Shown in pieces: positions 15,507-24,939 of a DNA stretch of 42,604 nt (positions are counted from its first letter, which is position 1; every line of letters begins with the position of its first letter). The DNA is from an uncultured Bacteroidales bacterium. GTDB taxonomy: Bacteria; Bacteroidota; Bacteroidia; Bacteroidales; WCHB1-69. Under the pieces are notes generated by a model. The model did not search any database and had not been told where the DNA came from. It was given only the letters and a program-made list of their open reading frames with translations. A program made the translations under genes and the position numbers. The stretch covers positions 1 to 42,604 of the forward strand of contig CAJOFJ010000014.1 in NCBI GenBank assembly GCA_905233625.1, written 5' to 3'.

Positions 15507-17135
15507 CTAGAATTTTACCTCCTGACTATTCAGCGAAATATTGTTGGTATTGCTCAAACAAAGAACGCAAATACAATCGTCGTGATATTTGAATTTCAGT
15601 TGGGTTTTCATACTACTTTTTGGTGGAATTATCTGATAATCATATATTTCACACTTTTCCATCTGACGATACTCCTTCTGGATAAAAGCCGCATAAATTT
15701 CTACCGGCAATTCCGGATGGTTGAAATCAAACGGAAAGTTGTATGAATTGATGATATTGACCTCCACAATCGCAGTATCATTTTCTATTCGATGATTATC
15801 CACCAAAATCTCAATTCTGTTGGTTCCCTGAAAGTGTTCTATTTTTCTGTAATAAAAATCAGTATTTTCTACTTTACAAGTATATCCCCCATCATTTCCA
15901 GTAATAATGAACACTTCCTTTCCTTGTAAATCCTTGTCCAGCTGCAAAATGTCAAATTGTGTTTGGCGATTATAGAAAGAACTCAAAGCCATGCCATTTT
16001 CTCCTGTGTAATAGCGATATAATGATGGTTTTTGAAAAGAAGTATAAAAAACCACCGGTGAATGACCGCATTGTTCATGAATAGCTTCCATTGCCGGCTG
16101 GTAATTGCCAAAACCTGTGATTTCCGGGACAAAAGGTGTGCACAAGCCTATTCGAAGCACCAAGACCAAAATTGAAAAAGGAAGTATCATTCGCAAAATA
16201 CGTTTTTTCCATATTTCCTTTCGTGTATTCCAGAACAAAAGCATCAACATGGGTATTGAGATGGCAATGGTCCAGTGCGGTTCGGCATGACCATTGACGG
16301 TCATCACCCAGAAAAACAGGATAAAACCGACACAAGTATAAACACAAGCTCTGACAAACACATCGCTGTTCTTTCGCTCCTTCCAGCAAAAATACAAAGC
16401 CAAAAACAGACAAACCGGATTGAAAACCAGCAATTGGTTAGGCAGAAATTCCAACGGATATGCCCAGGAGAACGGATCATTCCGAAGCAAAAAATGATAC
16501 TTCAAGCTTGGAAATTCATGATTGAACTGCCACAAAATATGAGGCACAAACAACGCTATCGCCAAGATTCCTGACAACCATATCTTCCAATCTTTCAGTA
16601 ATTTAATATTGGATAATAAGACAAAACCTATCACCAGGATTGCCATATATTTGCTGTACATCATACCTGCCATTGTCACACCCAAGAAAAGAGCCAAGAC
16701 AAGAGAATTGTCTTTCAAGTATGCCTGATACAGATAGAAAAACAGTGCCGTAAAGAAGAGCAAAGGCGCATCAGGAGTGGTAATAAAACCATAAAGCACA
16801 AACATTAACAAGGAAAAGGCGATGATGAAAAACTCGTTAACATCCCTCATGCTCATATTTACCTTCGCAAGGGTTTTCCACACCAGCCACAGCGTCGCCC
16901 CGTGCAACAACACCGTACAGAAACGCACCGACAGCGCCCCCATGTCGACAAAATGACTGAGGTAAGTAAGCAAAGCCACCATCGGCGGGTGGTCATAGTA
17001 GCCCCAATCCAGAAACTGGCCGTATAGCGCATAATACGCCTCATCCGCATGCATGTTGGTGAACACCGCTTGCACCATGTCCGCCAACACCCAAATCAGC
17101 AGATACAAATAAAAACGTTTTTCCACTTTATTCAT
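15507..17135 (-). CDS. GT39-like membrane glycosyltransferase (ArnT/PMT family)
   Basis: A 542-residue inner-membrane enzyme with about 11 predicted helices in the first 340 residues and a soluble C-terminal domain. The family signature is at the first loop: MHADEAYYALYGQFLDWGYY, with the catalytic-type D31-E32 and the following DHPP. Such proteins move sugars from polyprenyl-phosphate donors to lipids or proteins on the periplasmic side. A TATTTTTG box at 17140-17147 ends only 4 bases before the ATG, so the mRNA may be leaderless. The next Met (20) lies inside the first helix, making a later start unlikely. It stops 81 bases upstream of the Omp85-like gene, which has its own promoter. Confidence 0.85.
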   Translation of the reverse strand: MNKVEKRFYLYLLIWVLADMVQAVFTNMHADEAYYALYGQFLDWGYYDHPPMVALLTYLSHFVDMGALSVRFCTVLLHGATLWLVWKTLAKVNMSMRDVNEFFIIAFSLLMFVLYGFITTPDAPLLFFTALFFYLYQAYLKDNSLVLALFLGVTMAGMMYSKYMAILVIGFVLLSNIKLLKDWKIWLSGILAIALFVPHILWQFNHEFPSLKYHFLLRNDPFSWAYPLEFLPNQLLVFNPVCLFLALYFCWKERKNSDVFVRACVYTCVGFILFFWVMTVNGHAEPHWTIAISIPMLMLLFWNTRKEIWKKRILRMILPFSILVLVLRIGLCTPFVPEITGFGNYQPAMEAIHEQCGHSPVVFYTSFQKPSLYRYYTGENGMALSSFYNRQTQFDILQLDKDLQGKEVFIITGNDGGYTCKVENTDFYYRKIEHFQGTNRIEILVDNHRIENDTAIVEVNIINSYNFPFDFNHPELPVEIYAAFIQKEYRQMEKCEIYDYQIIPPKSSMKTQLKFKYHDDCICVLCLSNTNNISLNSQEVKF

Positions 17136-17139
17136 TCAG

Positions 17140-17147
17140 CAAAAATA
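17140..17147 (-). promoter_or_regulatory. -7 promoter box abutting the GT39-like start
   Basis: TATTTTTG on the minus strand; the final G is 5 bases from the A of the ATG, leaving little or no leader. Confidence 0.45.
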
Positions 17148-17202
17148 CTACTTTTTTAATTAGTAAATTAGCAAATTTGATAATTAGTCAATTTTTATTG
17201 CT

Positions 17203-17251
17203 GTGAGCTATGAGCAGTGAGCGGTGAGCTATGAGTTATGAGCTATGAGTA
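17203..17251. repeat. Heptanucleotide array, 7 units, with an inverted partner
   Basis: Plus-strand heptamers GTGAGCT, ATGAGCA, GTGAGCG, GTGAGCT, ATGAGTT, ATGAGCT, ATGAGTA. About 40 bases on (17289-17303) two units appear in the opposite orientation (GCTCATG, GCTCATA), so the region could fold back on itself. It lies between the divergent GT39-like gene and mutS. The rest of the 17148-17346 gap is AT-rich with TTAGCAAATT-type repeats. Confidence 0.75.
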
Positions 17252-17346
17252 CTTTGGGGATGATGTGAATCAATTCATAAAAATAAAAGCTCATGGCTCA
17301 TAGCTGAAAACTCAATGCCAAAGGCCTATAATTAGCACATTTTTTT

Positions 17347-17354
17347 TATCTTTG
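17347..17354 (+). promoter_or_regulatory. -7 promoter box for mutS
   Basis: TATCTTTG, 16 bases before the mutS ATG at 17371. Confidence 0.6.
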
Positions 17355-17370
17355 CCAAAAATTTTTGATT

Positions 17371-19974
17371 ATGGCAAAGATGGCGGAAACCCCTTTAATC
17401 AAGCAATATAACCAGTTCAAGGCACAGCACCCCGACGCGATTCTCCTGTTCAGGGTGGGTGACTTCTATGAAACCTTTGGGGATGACGCCATCAAGACTT
17501 CGCAAATTTTGGGAATTGTGCTGACCAAGCGCGCCAACGGCTCTGCCCAGTCCATTGATCTGGCAGGTTTTCCCCACCATGCCTTGGACACTTATTTGCC
17601 CAAATTAGTGCGCGCTGGCCTGCGCGTGGCCATCTGCGAACAATTAGAAGATCCTAAACTGGCCAAAACCATCGTGAAAAGGGGTATCACCGAACTGGTC
17701 ACCCCTGGGGTTTCCACTAACGACAAGGTATTAGAACAGAAAGAAAACAATTTCTTGGCGGGTATCCATCTGACCGACAGTAAAATAGGCATCTCCTTTG
17801 TGGACATTTCCACAGGCGAGTTTTATGTGGCCGAAGGCAACGCCACCTATATCGACAAGCTGCTACAGAACTTCAAACCTTCTGAAATTGTCATTCAGAA
17901 AAACAAAACCAATGCTTTCAAAGAGCAGTTCGGCGAGAAAATTCTGCTCACCGCTTTTGACGACTGGGTGTTTACCACCGACTATGCCATGGACCTGTTG
18001 ACCAAACACTTCCAGACCACCTCGCTGAAAGGTTTCGGTGTGGACGGATTGGAATATGGCATTATAGCAGCTGGTGCAGCCTTGCATTATCTATATGAAA
18101 CGCAGAATCACAAGATTCAGCATATCAATAAATTAAATAGAATTGAAGAAGAACTGTACGTATGGCTCGACCGCTTTACGGTTCGCAATCTGGAACTGAT
18201 TCACTCACCCAACGAAAATGCGGTGACCCTGCTTCAGATTCTGGACAAAACGCTCACCCCTATGGGTGCACGTATGCTGAAAAAATGGATGGTGCTGCCG
18301 CTGAAAGAAAAGGTGATGATTGAGGAGCGCTTGTCAGTGGTGAAATATTTTATTGATAATGATACAATTGCTGAAGATATCAAACACAGCTTGCGTGAAA
18401 TGGGCGATGTGGAGCGACTGGTGTCCAAAATCGCCACGGGCAAAATATCACCCCGCGAGGTGGTACAGTTAGCCCGTTCCCTTCGCGCCGTTGAGAAAAT
18501 CAAAAAGGCGTGCGAACAAACCGATCTTCCTTCCCTGAAGAAAATTGCCGAGCAGCTGAACCCCTGTCTCAGCGTGTGCGAACGCATCGAAAAGGAGATT
18601 GTGGAAGATCCCCCTGTAGCTGTCAACAAAGGCCGAGTTTTCGCTAAAGGTGTTGATGCCGAATTAGATACACTCTCTTCTTTGGCCACCAACAGTAAGC
18701 AGATTTTGGCCGATATCCAACGCCGCGAGTCGGAACGCACGGGCATTCCTTCCCTGAAAATCGGCTTCAACAATGTGTTCGGCTACTATCTGGAAGTGAC
18801 CAATACCCACAAATCGAAGGTACCGGAAGACTGGATCCGCAAGCAAACCCTGACCAACGGCGAGAGATACATCACTCCTGAACTGAAAGAACTGGAAGAC
18901 AAAATTCTAGGCGCGGAAGACAAAATTCTGGAGATTGAGACTCGCCTATTCAATGACTTTATGCTGGGTCTGATGGACTATATCCCTATGATTCAGTTGG
19001 ATGCCCGTCTCACTGCCCGTCTGGACGTGCTACTGTGCTTTGCGGCGGTATCCCTCGAAAACAACTACACCCGTCCCGTCGTCAACGATTCTACTTCGAT
19101 AAACATTAAAAACGGCCGCCATCCGGTCATCGAGAAACAGCTGCCACCTGGCGAAAAATACATCGCCAATGATGTGTATCTGGACAATGAGCACCAGCAA
19201 ATAATCATCATCACGGGACCGAACATGTCGGGTAAGTCGGCTTTGCTGCGCCAAACCGCCCTCATCGTGCTGATGGCCCAGATGGGCTGTTTTGTACCTG
19301 CGGAGAAGGCGGAAATTGGCATTGTTGATAAAGTTTTCACCCGCGTGGGCGCCTCCGACAACATCTCCACCGGCGAATCCACCTTTATGGTCGAGATGAA
19401 CGAGACTGCCAGCATCCTGAACAACGTGTCGAACCGCAGCCTGATTCTGCTGGACGAGATTGGCCGAGGTACCAGCACTTACGACGGTGTGTCCATCGCC
19501 TGGTCCATCGCCGAATACCTGCACGAAAACCCGCGCCACCGTGCCAAGGTGCTCTTCGCCACCCACTACCACGAGCTCAACGACATGGCCTCGCAATTCC
19601 CACGTATCAAGAATTTCCACGTATCTGTCAAGGAAATCAATAATAAAATACTATTTCTGAGAAAGTTGGAAAAAGGAGGCAGCGAGCATAGCTTCGGTAT
19701 CCATGTGGCCCGCATGGCCGGTATGCCACAGTCCGTGCTGAAACGTGCCGAAGAGGTGCTGAAACAGCTGGAGGCCAGCCGCAGCGGCAACGACCACATC
19801 AAGGTGGAGAAAAAAGAACCCGGCTATCAGCTCAGCTTCATCGCCCTCGACGACCCGCTGCTGTTGGACATCAAGGACCAAATCATCGACCTCGACATCA
19901 ATAGCCTCACCCCCGTCGAAGCCCTCATGAAACTCAACGACATCAAGAGTCTGTTGACGAAGAAGAAGAAATAA
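17371..19974 (+). CDS. mutS: DNA mismatch repair protein MutS
   Basis: An 867-residue MutS1, the usual length. The mismatch-reading motif is present as [11 protein letters not shown] near residue 30 (FYE wedge). The C-terminal ATPase has Walker [15 protein letters not shown], the signature [16 protein letters not shown], Walker [17 protein letters not shown] and ATHYHEL, followed by the helix-turn-helix dimerisation part. It recognises mispairs and recruits MutL. I use ATG 17371; a TTG two codons earlier also opens the frame but sits closer to the promoter. The protein ends in lysines (LLTKKKK). No mutL is nearby. Repeat-filled gaps flank it on both sides. Confidence 0.97.
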   Translation: MAKMAETPLIKQYNQFKAQHPDAILLFRVGDFYETFGDDAIKTSQILGIVLTKRANGSAQSIDLAGFPHHALDTYLPKLVRAGLRVAICEQLEDPKLAKTIVKRGITELVTPGVSTNDKVLEQKENNFLAGIHLTDSKIGISFVDISTGEFYVAEGNATYIDKLLQNFKPSEIVIQKNKTNAFKEQFGEKILLTAFDDWVFTTDYAMDLLTKHFQTTSLKGFGVDGLEYGIIAAGAALHYLYETQNHKIQHINKLNRIEEELYVWLDRFTVRNLELIHSPNENAVTLLQILDKTLTPMGARMLKKWMVLPLKEKVMIEERLSVVKYFIDNDTIAEDIKHSLREMGDVERLVSKIATGKISPREVVQLARSLRAVEKIKKACEQTDLPSLKKIAEQLNPCLSVCERIEKEIVEDPPVAVNKGRVFAKGVDAELDTLSSLATNSKQILADIQRRESERTGIPSLKIGFNNVFGYYLEVTNTHKSKVPEDWIRKQTLTNGERYITPELKELEDKILGAEDKILEIETRLFNDFMLGLMDYIPMIQLDARLTARLDVLLCFAAVSLENNYTRPVVNDSTSINIKNGRHPVIEKQLPPGEKYIANDVYLDNEHQQIIIITGPNMSGKSALLRQTALIVLMAQMGCFVPAEKAEIGIVDKVFTRVGASDNISTGESTFMVEMNETASILNNVSNRSLILLDEIGRGTSTYDGVSIAWSIAEYLHENPRHRAKVLFATHYHELNDMASQFPRIKNFHVSVKEINNKILFLRKLEKGGSEHSFGIHVARMAGMPQSVLKRAEEVLKQLEASRSGNDHIKVEKKEPGYQLSFIALDDPLLLDIKDQIIDLDINSLTPVEALMKLNDIKSLLTKKKK

Positions 19975-20336
19975 AACTCCTAATTTACTAATCAACCAAT
20001 TTAACTAATTTACTCATTTAATTAGCAAATTTTTGAACGTCTTCGACGTGATATTTACGTCACTACCCCGCCCTATGGGCACCCCTTCTAAAAGAAGGGG
20101 AATTAATCATTGGCACATTAGCATCTCCCCTGATGCGGAGCATCACTCCCCTTGAGCACGGAGTGCGAAACTCCCCCTAATTATAATTAGCACATTAATA
20201 AACTGTCAGTGGCTAATTATCAACTTGACTGACCACTGACCACTAACCCCTGATCACTGATCACTAAAAATTGGCACATTAGCACATTGATAATTAGCAC
20301 ATTAAAAATCCATTTGCTAATTAACTAATTTGCTAA
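19975..20336. repeat. Intergenic cluster of triloop hairpins and AT-rich repeats after mutS
   Basis: No gene is seen. Five hairpins, each with a three-base loop, occur within 130 bases: ACGTC-TTC-GACGT (20037-20049), GCCC-TAT-GGGC (20070-20080), CCCCTTCT-AAA-AGAAGGGG (20082-20100), TGATGC-GGA-GCATCA (20131-20145) and GCAC-GGA-GTGC (20156-20166). The outer parts hold repeated TTAGCACATT and CTAATTTGCTAATT motifs. The 8-bp hairpin at 20082 could also serve as a terminator, though no T-run follows. Confidence 0.7.
20122..20155. repeat. 34-nt dispersed repeat, copy 1
   Basis: CATCTCCCCT, a 13-base variable centre that forms a hairpin (GATGC-GGA-GCATC), then ACTCCCCTTGA. The second copy is at 40598-40631 with identical arms and the same spacing. 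Confidence 0.65.
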
Positions 20337-22457
20337 TTACTTTAGGTGTTCCTCATGGAACTTGGCAATCTTGTTCCAAAGATGCACTCTTTCTATACCC
20401 GTTACATTGTGGTCGTGGATGGTGTAAGGGAAATAATCCACCTCAACACCAGCTTTGACGGCTTCTTTCATCAGCTCCAACGACTGCTGCCAAACCACAG
20501 TGTGGTCCTGGCAACCATGCATCACCAACAAATCGCACTTCACATTCTTGATTTTATCCAAAAGGCTTGCATTGGCATAACCTTCAGGATTCTCTTCCGG
20601 AGTGTCCATATAACGCTCGCCATACATCACCTCGTACCATTTCCAGTCCACCACCGGACCACCGCAAGAAGCAGCTTTGAAGGCTTCGGGATGACGGGTT
20701 ACCAGCGACAAGGTCATGAATCCGCCATAGCTCCAACCATCCAGACCGATACGATTGGCATCAATATAAGGCAGTGATTTCAGATATTCCACACCGCACA
20801 TCTGATCTTCCACTTCCAAATCGCCCAGATGACGATGGATGCATTTCTCAAATTCGGCACCTCGATTGGCCGTGCCACGATTGTCCAAAGTGAAAATCAC
20901 ATAGCCCTGCTGCGCCATGTAGTACAAGAAGGTGCCACCCGACATGAAAGTATTCGTAACCAATTGTGAATGAGGACCTCCGTACACATAAATCAAACAG
21001 GGATATTTCTTGGTTTGATCCATATTCGGCGGCAGAATCATGCGGCAATACAAGTCATCGCCCGCTTTGTTTTTGATGCTGAAAATGGAAGCCTTGCCCA
21101 TGGTGCAGTCGGCAAAAGGATTCTTGGATGCCTTCAACAGCTTGGAAGTCTTGCCATTACTGCTCTTCAGATAAATTTCACGCGGGGTTTCCCGATTGGT
21201 GAAATAATCAATAAAATAACTCATATCTGAAGAAAATCTCGGAGTATGAGTGCCAGATTCTGGAGTCAGGTTTTCCAGCTTTTTACTTTTGATATTCACC
21301 TTGCAAACGTACTGATCCACAGGCTTATCCAGCGATGCCAAGAAGAAAATGTTCTCTTCTTTCGGATCCAGTCCCAACACTTCGCTCACCTCCCAATTGC
21401 CTTGGGTCAGCAGGGTATTGGTGCCAGCGTTCAGATCATACAAATAGATATGGTTCCAGCCGTCTCTGCGGGTCTGCCAGAGAAAACGGTCATTTTTCAA
21501 GAAGATAGGTTTTGTCTGGGGTTCCACATAACGACTATCACGTTCTTCAATCAACACGCGGGTTTTGTTTCCTGTAAGTAAGTCATACTCAATCAATTTA
21601 GCATGATTCTGTGCACGGTTCAGATGAGTGATATACAGGTATTTCTCATCCGGAGAGAAAGTAATATTGGTCAGAAATTCGCCATCGGCTTTGTCGGTTT
21701 TGATATAATGATACACTGCCTTGCCTTTGGCTACCGACGCTTTCACATCGAAAATACCGGCTTTCACCTCGTGGCTGGTGCGGCCTGCCATAGGGTATTT
21801 CATCGTCTCCACCGTGGCAATCGGGGTGGACGTGTTCACCAAAGGATAATCCTCCACCATACTCTCATCCATGCGATAAAAGCATATATAATTGCCCTTC
21901 GGCGAAAAATACTGTCCCTCGTTGATGCCCCACTCGCTGCGGTGCACACTCTCGCCAAACACAATGTTTTTGCCAGTATCAGGACATAAAAGTATCGGTT
22001 TATAATCATTCAATATACTCTGAACATATACATATCCGTCTCTTTTGGCCACAAAAAGAAAGTTTTCCAACTGATAGTCGAAAACATCCTCCATGTCAAT
22101 TTCGCCAACCACATTGGTGGTCAGATCCAATACTTTGCCATAAGCCGGAAAATAGAGTTTGTCCTTGCCAATCCAATAAAATGAAGGGAAACGTTTCACC
22201 TCGTCCTCCTTCAGTGATTTTGCCAACTGCTCACAGGTCATGAAAGTTTGGTCCTTACCACTCTTGGCATCGGTCAGCACCATCGTATTATCCTCAATAT
22301 GAGCATATTGCTGTGTTTCAGGTCGCCATGACAGATTTTTGATATTATCATAACTGTATTTTCCTTTGAAGATGCCTTCCAAATCGATATAATTGATTTG
22401 GGCAAATAGCATCACGCATGAGAAACTCAGCAATAACGAAAGCAGGATTTTTTTCAT
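20337..22457 (-). CDS. Dipeptidyl peptidase IV (S9B serine peptidase)
   Basis: A 706-residue exported peptidase that removes X-Pro (or X-Ala) dipeptides from peptide N-termini. A signal peptide (MKKILLSLLLSFSCVMLFAQ) is followed by the eight-bladed propeller and the alpha/beta-hydrolase domain. The propeller has FYRMDESMVEDYPL, which corresponds to the substrate-anchoring Glu motif of DPP4. The catalytic triad is S576 (GWSYGG), D651 (HGCQDHTV) and H683 (IHDHNVTG). Length fits bacterial DPP4 (700-740). It lies 24 bases after the acetyltransferase gene and may be co-transcribed. Role: periplasmic peptide use, typical of proteolytic Bacteroidales. Confidence 0.94.
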   Translation of the reverse strand: MKKILLSLLLSFSCVMLFAQINYIDLEGIFKGKYSYDNIKNLSWRPETQQYAHIEDNTMVLTDAKSGKDQTFMTCEQLAKSLKEDEVKRFPSFYWIGKDKLYFPAYGKVLDLTTNVVGEIDMEDVFDYQLENFLFVAKRDGYVYVQSILNDYKPILLCPDTGKNIVFGESVHRSEWGINEGQYFSPKGNYICFYRMDESMVEDYPLVNTSTPIATVETMKYPMAGRTSHEVKAGIFDVKASVAKGKAVYHYIKTDKADGEFLTNITFSPDEKYLYITHLNRAQNHAKLIEYDLLTGNKTRVLIEERDSRYVEPQTKPIFLKNDRFLWQTRRDGWNHIYLYDLNAGTNTLLTQGNWEVSEVLGLDPKEENIFFLASLDKPVDQYVCKVNIKSKKLENLTPESGTHTPRFSSDMSYFIDYFTNRETPREIYLKSSNGKTSKLLKASKNPFADCTMGKASIFSIKNKAGDDLYCRMILPPNMDQTKKYPCLIYVYGGPHSQLVTNTFMSGGTFLYYMAQQGYVIFTLDNRGTANRGAEFEKCIHRHLGDLEVEDQMCGVEYLKSLPYIDANRIGLDGWSYGGFMTLSLVTRHPEAFKAASCGGPVVDWKWYEVMYGERYMDTPEENPEGYANASLLDKIKNVKCDLLVMHGCQDHTVVWQQSLELMKEAVKAGVEVDYFPYTIHDHNVTGIERVHLWNKIAKFHEEHLK

Positions 22458-22481
22458 TTTTGAATAGATTATAGATGATTA

Positions 22482-23075
22482 TTATAATTTAACTACTTTA
22501 TTTTCAATCAATTGATATTTTTCTCCTGTGGCAGGACAAGTGGCGAAACCTTCGGCATCGAACTGCAATTTCTGACCATTTTCGCTCATCCAGCCGGCAT
22601 GGCGGGCAGGATTGCCAGTCACCAGTTCATAATCCTGCACATCACGGGTAATCACCGCCCCGGCGCCCACAAAGGCATAGCGGCCAATCTGGTGTCCGCA
22701 AACAATGGTGGCATTAGCCCCGATGCTGGCTCCTTTTTTTACAATGGTAGTCTTAAACTCATTTTTCCGCACCACTCCACTCCGGGGATTGATGACGTTG
22801 GTAAACACCACCGACGGACCGACAAAAACTTCATCTTCAAGACGAACTCCTTCATACACAGAAACATTATTCTGTATTTTCACTTTATTTCCGATGGACA
22901 CTCCGGATGCCACAAACACATTTTGACCCAAATTGCATTCCTCCCCGATGGTACAATTCTCCATCAGATGGCAGAAATGCCAAATCTTGGTGCCTTTTCC
23001 TATTTGGCAAGGAACATCTACCACAGCGGTTTCATGCTTGAAATAAACACCATTCACGATATTATCATTTATCAT
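22482..23075 (-). CDS. Left-handed beta-helix N-acetyltransferase (WbpD/WlbB-like)
   Basis: A 197-residue hexapeptide-repeat acyltransferase. Imperfect repeats such as [20 protein letters not shown] and [20 protein letters not shown] build the beta-helix; the NVSVYEGV stretch, [12 protein letters not shown] and [20 protein letters not shown] closely resemble UDP-2-acetamido-3-amino-glucuronate acetyltransferases of O-antigen synthesis. A short C-terminal module after [16 protein letters not shown] has two cysteines. No other diaminosugar genes are nearby, so pathway assignment is by similarity only. A TATTTTTG box ends 2 bases before the ATG, suggesting a leaderless or very short 5' end. Confidence 0.85.
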   Translation of the reverse strand: MINDNIVNGVYFKHETAVVDVPCQIGKGTKIWHFCHLMENCTIGEECNLGQNVFVASGVSIGNKVKIQNNVSVYEGVRLEDEVFVGPSVVFTNVINPRSGVVRKNEFKTTIVKKGASIGANATIVCGHQIGRYAFVGAGAVITRDVQDYELVTGNPARHAGWMSENGQKLQFDAEGFATCPATGEKYQLIENKVVKL

Positions 23076-23077
23076 TG

Positions 23078-23085
23078 CAAAAATA
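23078..23085 (-). promoter_or_regulatory. -7 promoter box abutting the acetyltransferase start
   Basis: TATTTTTG on the minus strand; its G is 3 bases from the A of the ATG at 23075. Confidence 0.45.
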
Positions 23086-23104
23086 CGTTTTTTTGCTGAA
23101 ATTT

Positions 23105-24334
23105 TTAATCAAATTTGACAGCAGCCAAGGGACTGCTTTTGCGTGCAACAATGTAGGCGGGAAGTACCAATATCGCCATGCACAATACCAAAATCGCCAC
23201 ATTCACCGCCAAAATCAGCGGTATGTTGAATTCCACCGGCACATACGACACATAATAGGTGGCGGCATCCAGATGTACCCAGTGAAATTGCCGCTGCAAA
23301 AGGCAGAGGACAACTGCCACCAAATTGCCCCACAACAGACCCCACAACAGGATATCCGAAGCTATCATCAGAAATAATACAACCACCGATTGGGTCTTCA
23401 TTCCCATGGTTTTCAACAGACCGATGGTGGGAGTTTGCTCTATCACAATAATGAAAAACGCCGACATCATGGTAATCATGCAAACCAAAAAAGTGATGAT
23501 GAGCAATACCACCACATTGGTATCAAAAAGGGCTATCCACTGGAAAATCTCGGGAAAAACCTCCTTAATGCTTTCCGCTTTCAGGTCGTAACCCACTTTT
23601 TTATTGACTTTTTCGCTCACCGCGTCCACCTGGTCAAAATCGTGCAGCAACACTTCCATGCCACCCACCAAGCTACTATCCCACTGGTTGAGCTTCTGGA
23701 TCTGGCGCAAATCCACCAAGGCAATTTGGCTGTCATATTCCGGAAAACCTGTTTCGTAAATACCTGTCACCGTGAAGTTTCGTTGCATTGGCGGATCCTG
23801 TACGAAATAAGTCCGCACCTTGTCGCCAAGGCTTAATTTCAGTCTTTTGGACAAGGTGGAAGAGATGATAATCTCTTTGGAAGGTATCGTATCTTCCAAA
23901 GACAGCAATTCTCCTTCTATCAGGTTTTTCTGAAAATGCTCCTTGTCAAAGCTTTGGTCTATGCCTTTCAGCACAATGCCTTCCACCTGGTCATCGGTCT
24001 TAATCACCCCCGACTTGGTGGAATAGCATTGCACGGATTTCACTTCGGGCATGGTTTTGATTTCCTCAACAAAGGGACGGTTTTTGTCGAAAGGCACCGG
24101 CTCGAAGGAATAATTCATGTCGTAATTGGAAATACGGATGTGGGAGCCCAAGGCCACCACCTTGTCGCGTATCACCTGCTTGTAGCCCGTAGTGACTGCA
24201 ATAGCCACCAACATGACCACTATACCCAGGGCCACGCCCGCTACAGAAAGCCTCACAATGGGTCGTGAAAAGCCGCTGTTTTCTCCTTTCAGCAGTTTAC
24301 GAGTGGTGCGCCAGTAAAATTTGAAAGAAGACAT
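23105..24334 (-). CDS. LolC/LolE-like ABC transporter permease
   Basis: A 409-residue inner-membrane protein with the LolCE/FtsX layout: one N-terminal helix ([20 protein letters not shown]), a large periplasmic domain (about 55-265) and three C-terminal helices ([20 protein letters not shown], then the [14 protein letters not shown] coupling loop, then two more). LolCDE extracts lipoproteins from the inner membrane. I start it at ATG 24334-24332 ([10 protein letters not shown]), 5 bases after the upstream stop; the longer frame overlaps that gene. No ATP-binding lolD is adjacent, so the ATPase partner must be elsewhere. Confidence 0.87.
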   Translation of the reverse strand: MSSFKFYWRTTRKLLKGENSGFSRPIVRLSVAGVALGIVVMLVAIAVTTGYKQVIRDKVVALGSHIRISNYDMNYSFEPVPFDKNRPFVEEIKTMPEVKSVQCYSTKSGVIKTDDQVEGIVLKGIDQSFDKEHFQKNLIEGELLSLEDTIPSKEIIISSTLSKRLKLSLGDKVRTYFVQDPPMQRNFTVTGIYETGFPEYDSQIALVDLRQIQKLNQWDSSLVGGMEVLLHDFDQVDAVSEKVNKKVGYDLKAESIKEVFPEIFQWIALFDTNVVVLLIITFLVCMITMMSAFFIIVIEQTPTIGLLKTMGMKTQSVVVLFLMIASDILLWGLLWGNLVAVVLCLLQRQFHWVHLDAATYYVSYVPVEFNIPLILAVNVAILVLCMAILVLPAYIVARKSSPLAAVKFD

Positions 24335-24339
24335 GACGA

Positions 24340-24933
24340 TTAAAAGTGGTAGTTGTAGCCCACCCTGACAATCGGGGTGTACCAAGCACCGTAATATTTC
24401 ACTCCGTCTGAGTTATATTGATAAACAGGCAGTAAGATGATAGTAGAAATACTGGAGTGTTCGCTCAGGTCCTTGCGATAACCGGCACCGACAAGGACTA
24501 CATGCGAAGACGTCCTGAATTTCCTTAACTCAACACCATTGTAATACTCTCTGACCGGAAAATTCACAAACTCGTATTCCACATGCAGAACCAACTGTCT
24601 ATTAATAAGATAACCTTCCACAAACGGACTGAATCCGAAAATATTGCTTACTTGCTTCTGCGGCACATTCCATCTTAAAATGTATGTGGCAGTTATACCT
24701 ATCGACAACTGCTCAATAGGAACAATCGCTATTTTGGGCTGTATTTCCAGGCCCATAAGCGCCCCTATTTGTAAACCGACATTTCCGCCCGTCTGGAATT
24801 TAATTTTACGATCAGGATTTTCTTTGGAGCTGACCGTACGAAGACTCTTGGGGAGGGGCACATCAACCTGCACCTGTGCCCACGCCCCCTGAGCCATAAA
24901 AATGATCAATATGAATACTAAAATTCTTTTCAT
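24340..24933 (-). CDS. Small outer-membrane beta-barrel protein, unknown function
   Basis: A 197-residue exported protein. The signal peptide MKRILVFILIIFMAQGAWAQ is followed by a proline-containing linker and alternating hydrophobic/polar strands (VGLQIGALMGLEIQPKIAIV, LSIGITATYILRW, LVLHVEYEFVNF, HVVLVGAGYRKDL). It ends in the aromatic signature RVGYNYHF, typical of outer-membrane barrels. An 8-strand barrel would fit the size. It is between pta (6 bases upstream) and the LolE-like gene (5 bases downstream), clearly one operon. I recognise no specific family. Confidence 0.7.
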   Translation of the reverse strand: MKRILVFILIIFMAQGAWAQVQVDVPLPKSLRTVSSKENPDRKIKFQTGGNVGLQIGALMGLEIQPKIAIVPIEQLSIGITATYILRWNVPQKQVSNIFGFSPFVEGYLINRQLVLHVEYEFVNFPVREYYNGVELRKFRTSSHVVLVGAGYRKDLSEHSSISTIILLPVYQYNSDGVKYYGAWYTPIVRVGYNYHF

Positions 24934-24939
24934 AGATAA

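Noticed and set aside
19030-19620. 196-codon minus-strand frame inside mutS
   Set aside because: It lies opposite the highly conserved MutS ATPase domain; long antisense frames arise from codon bias there.
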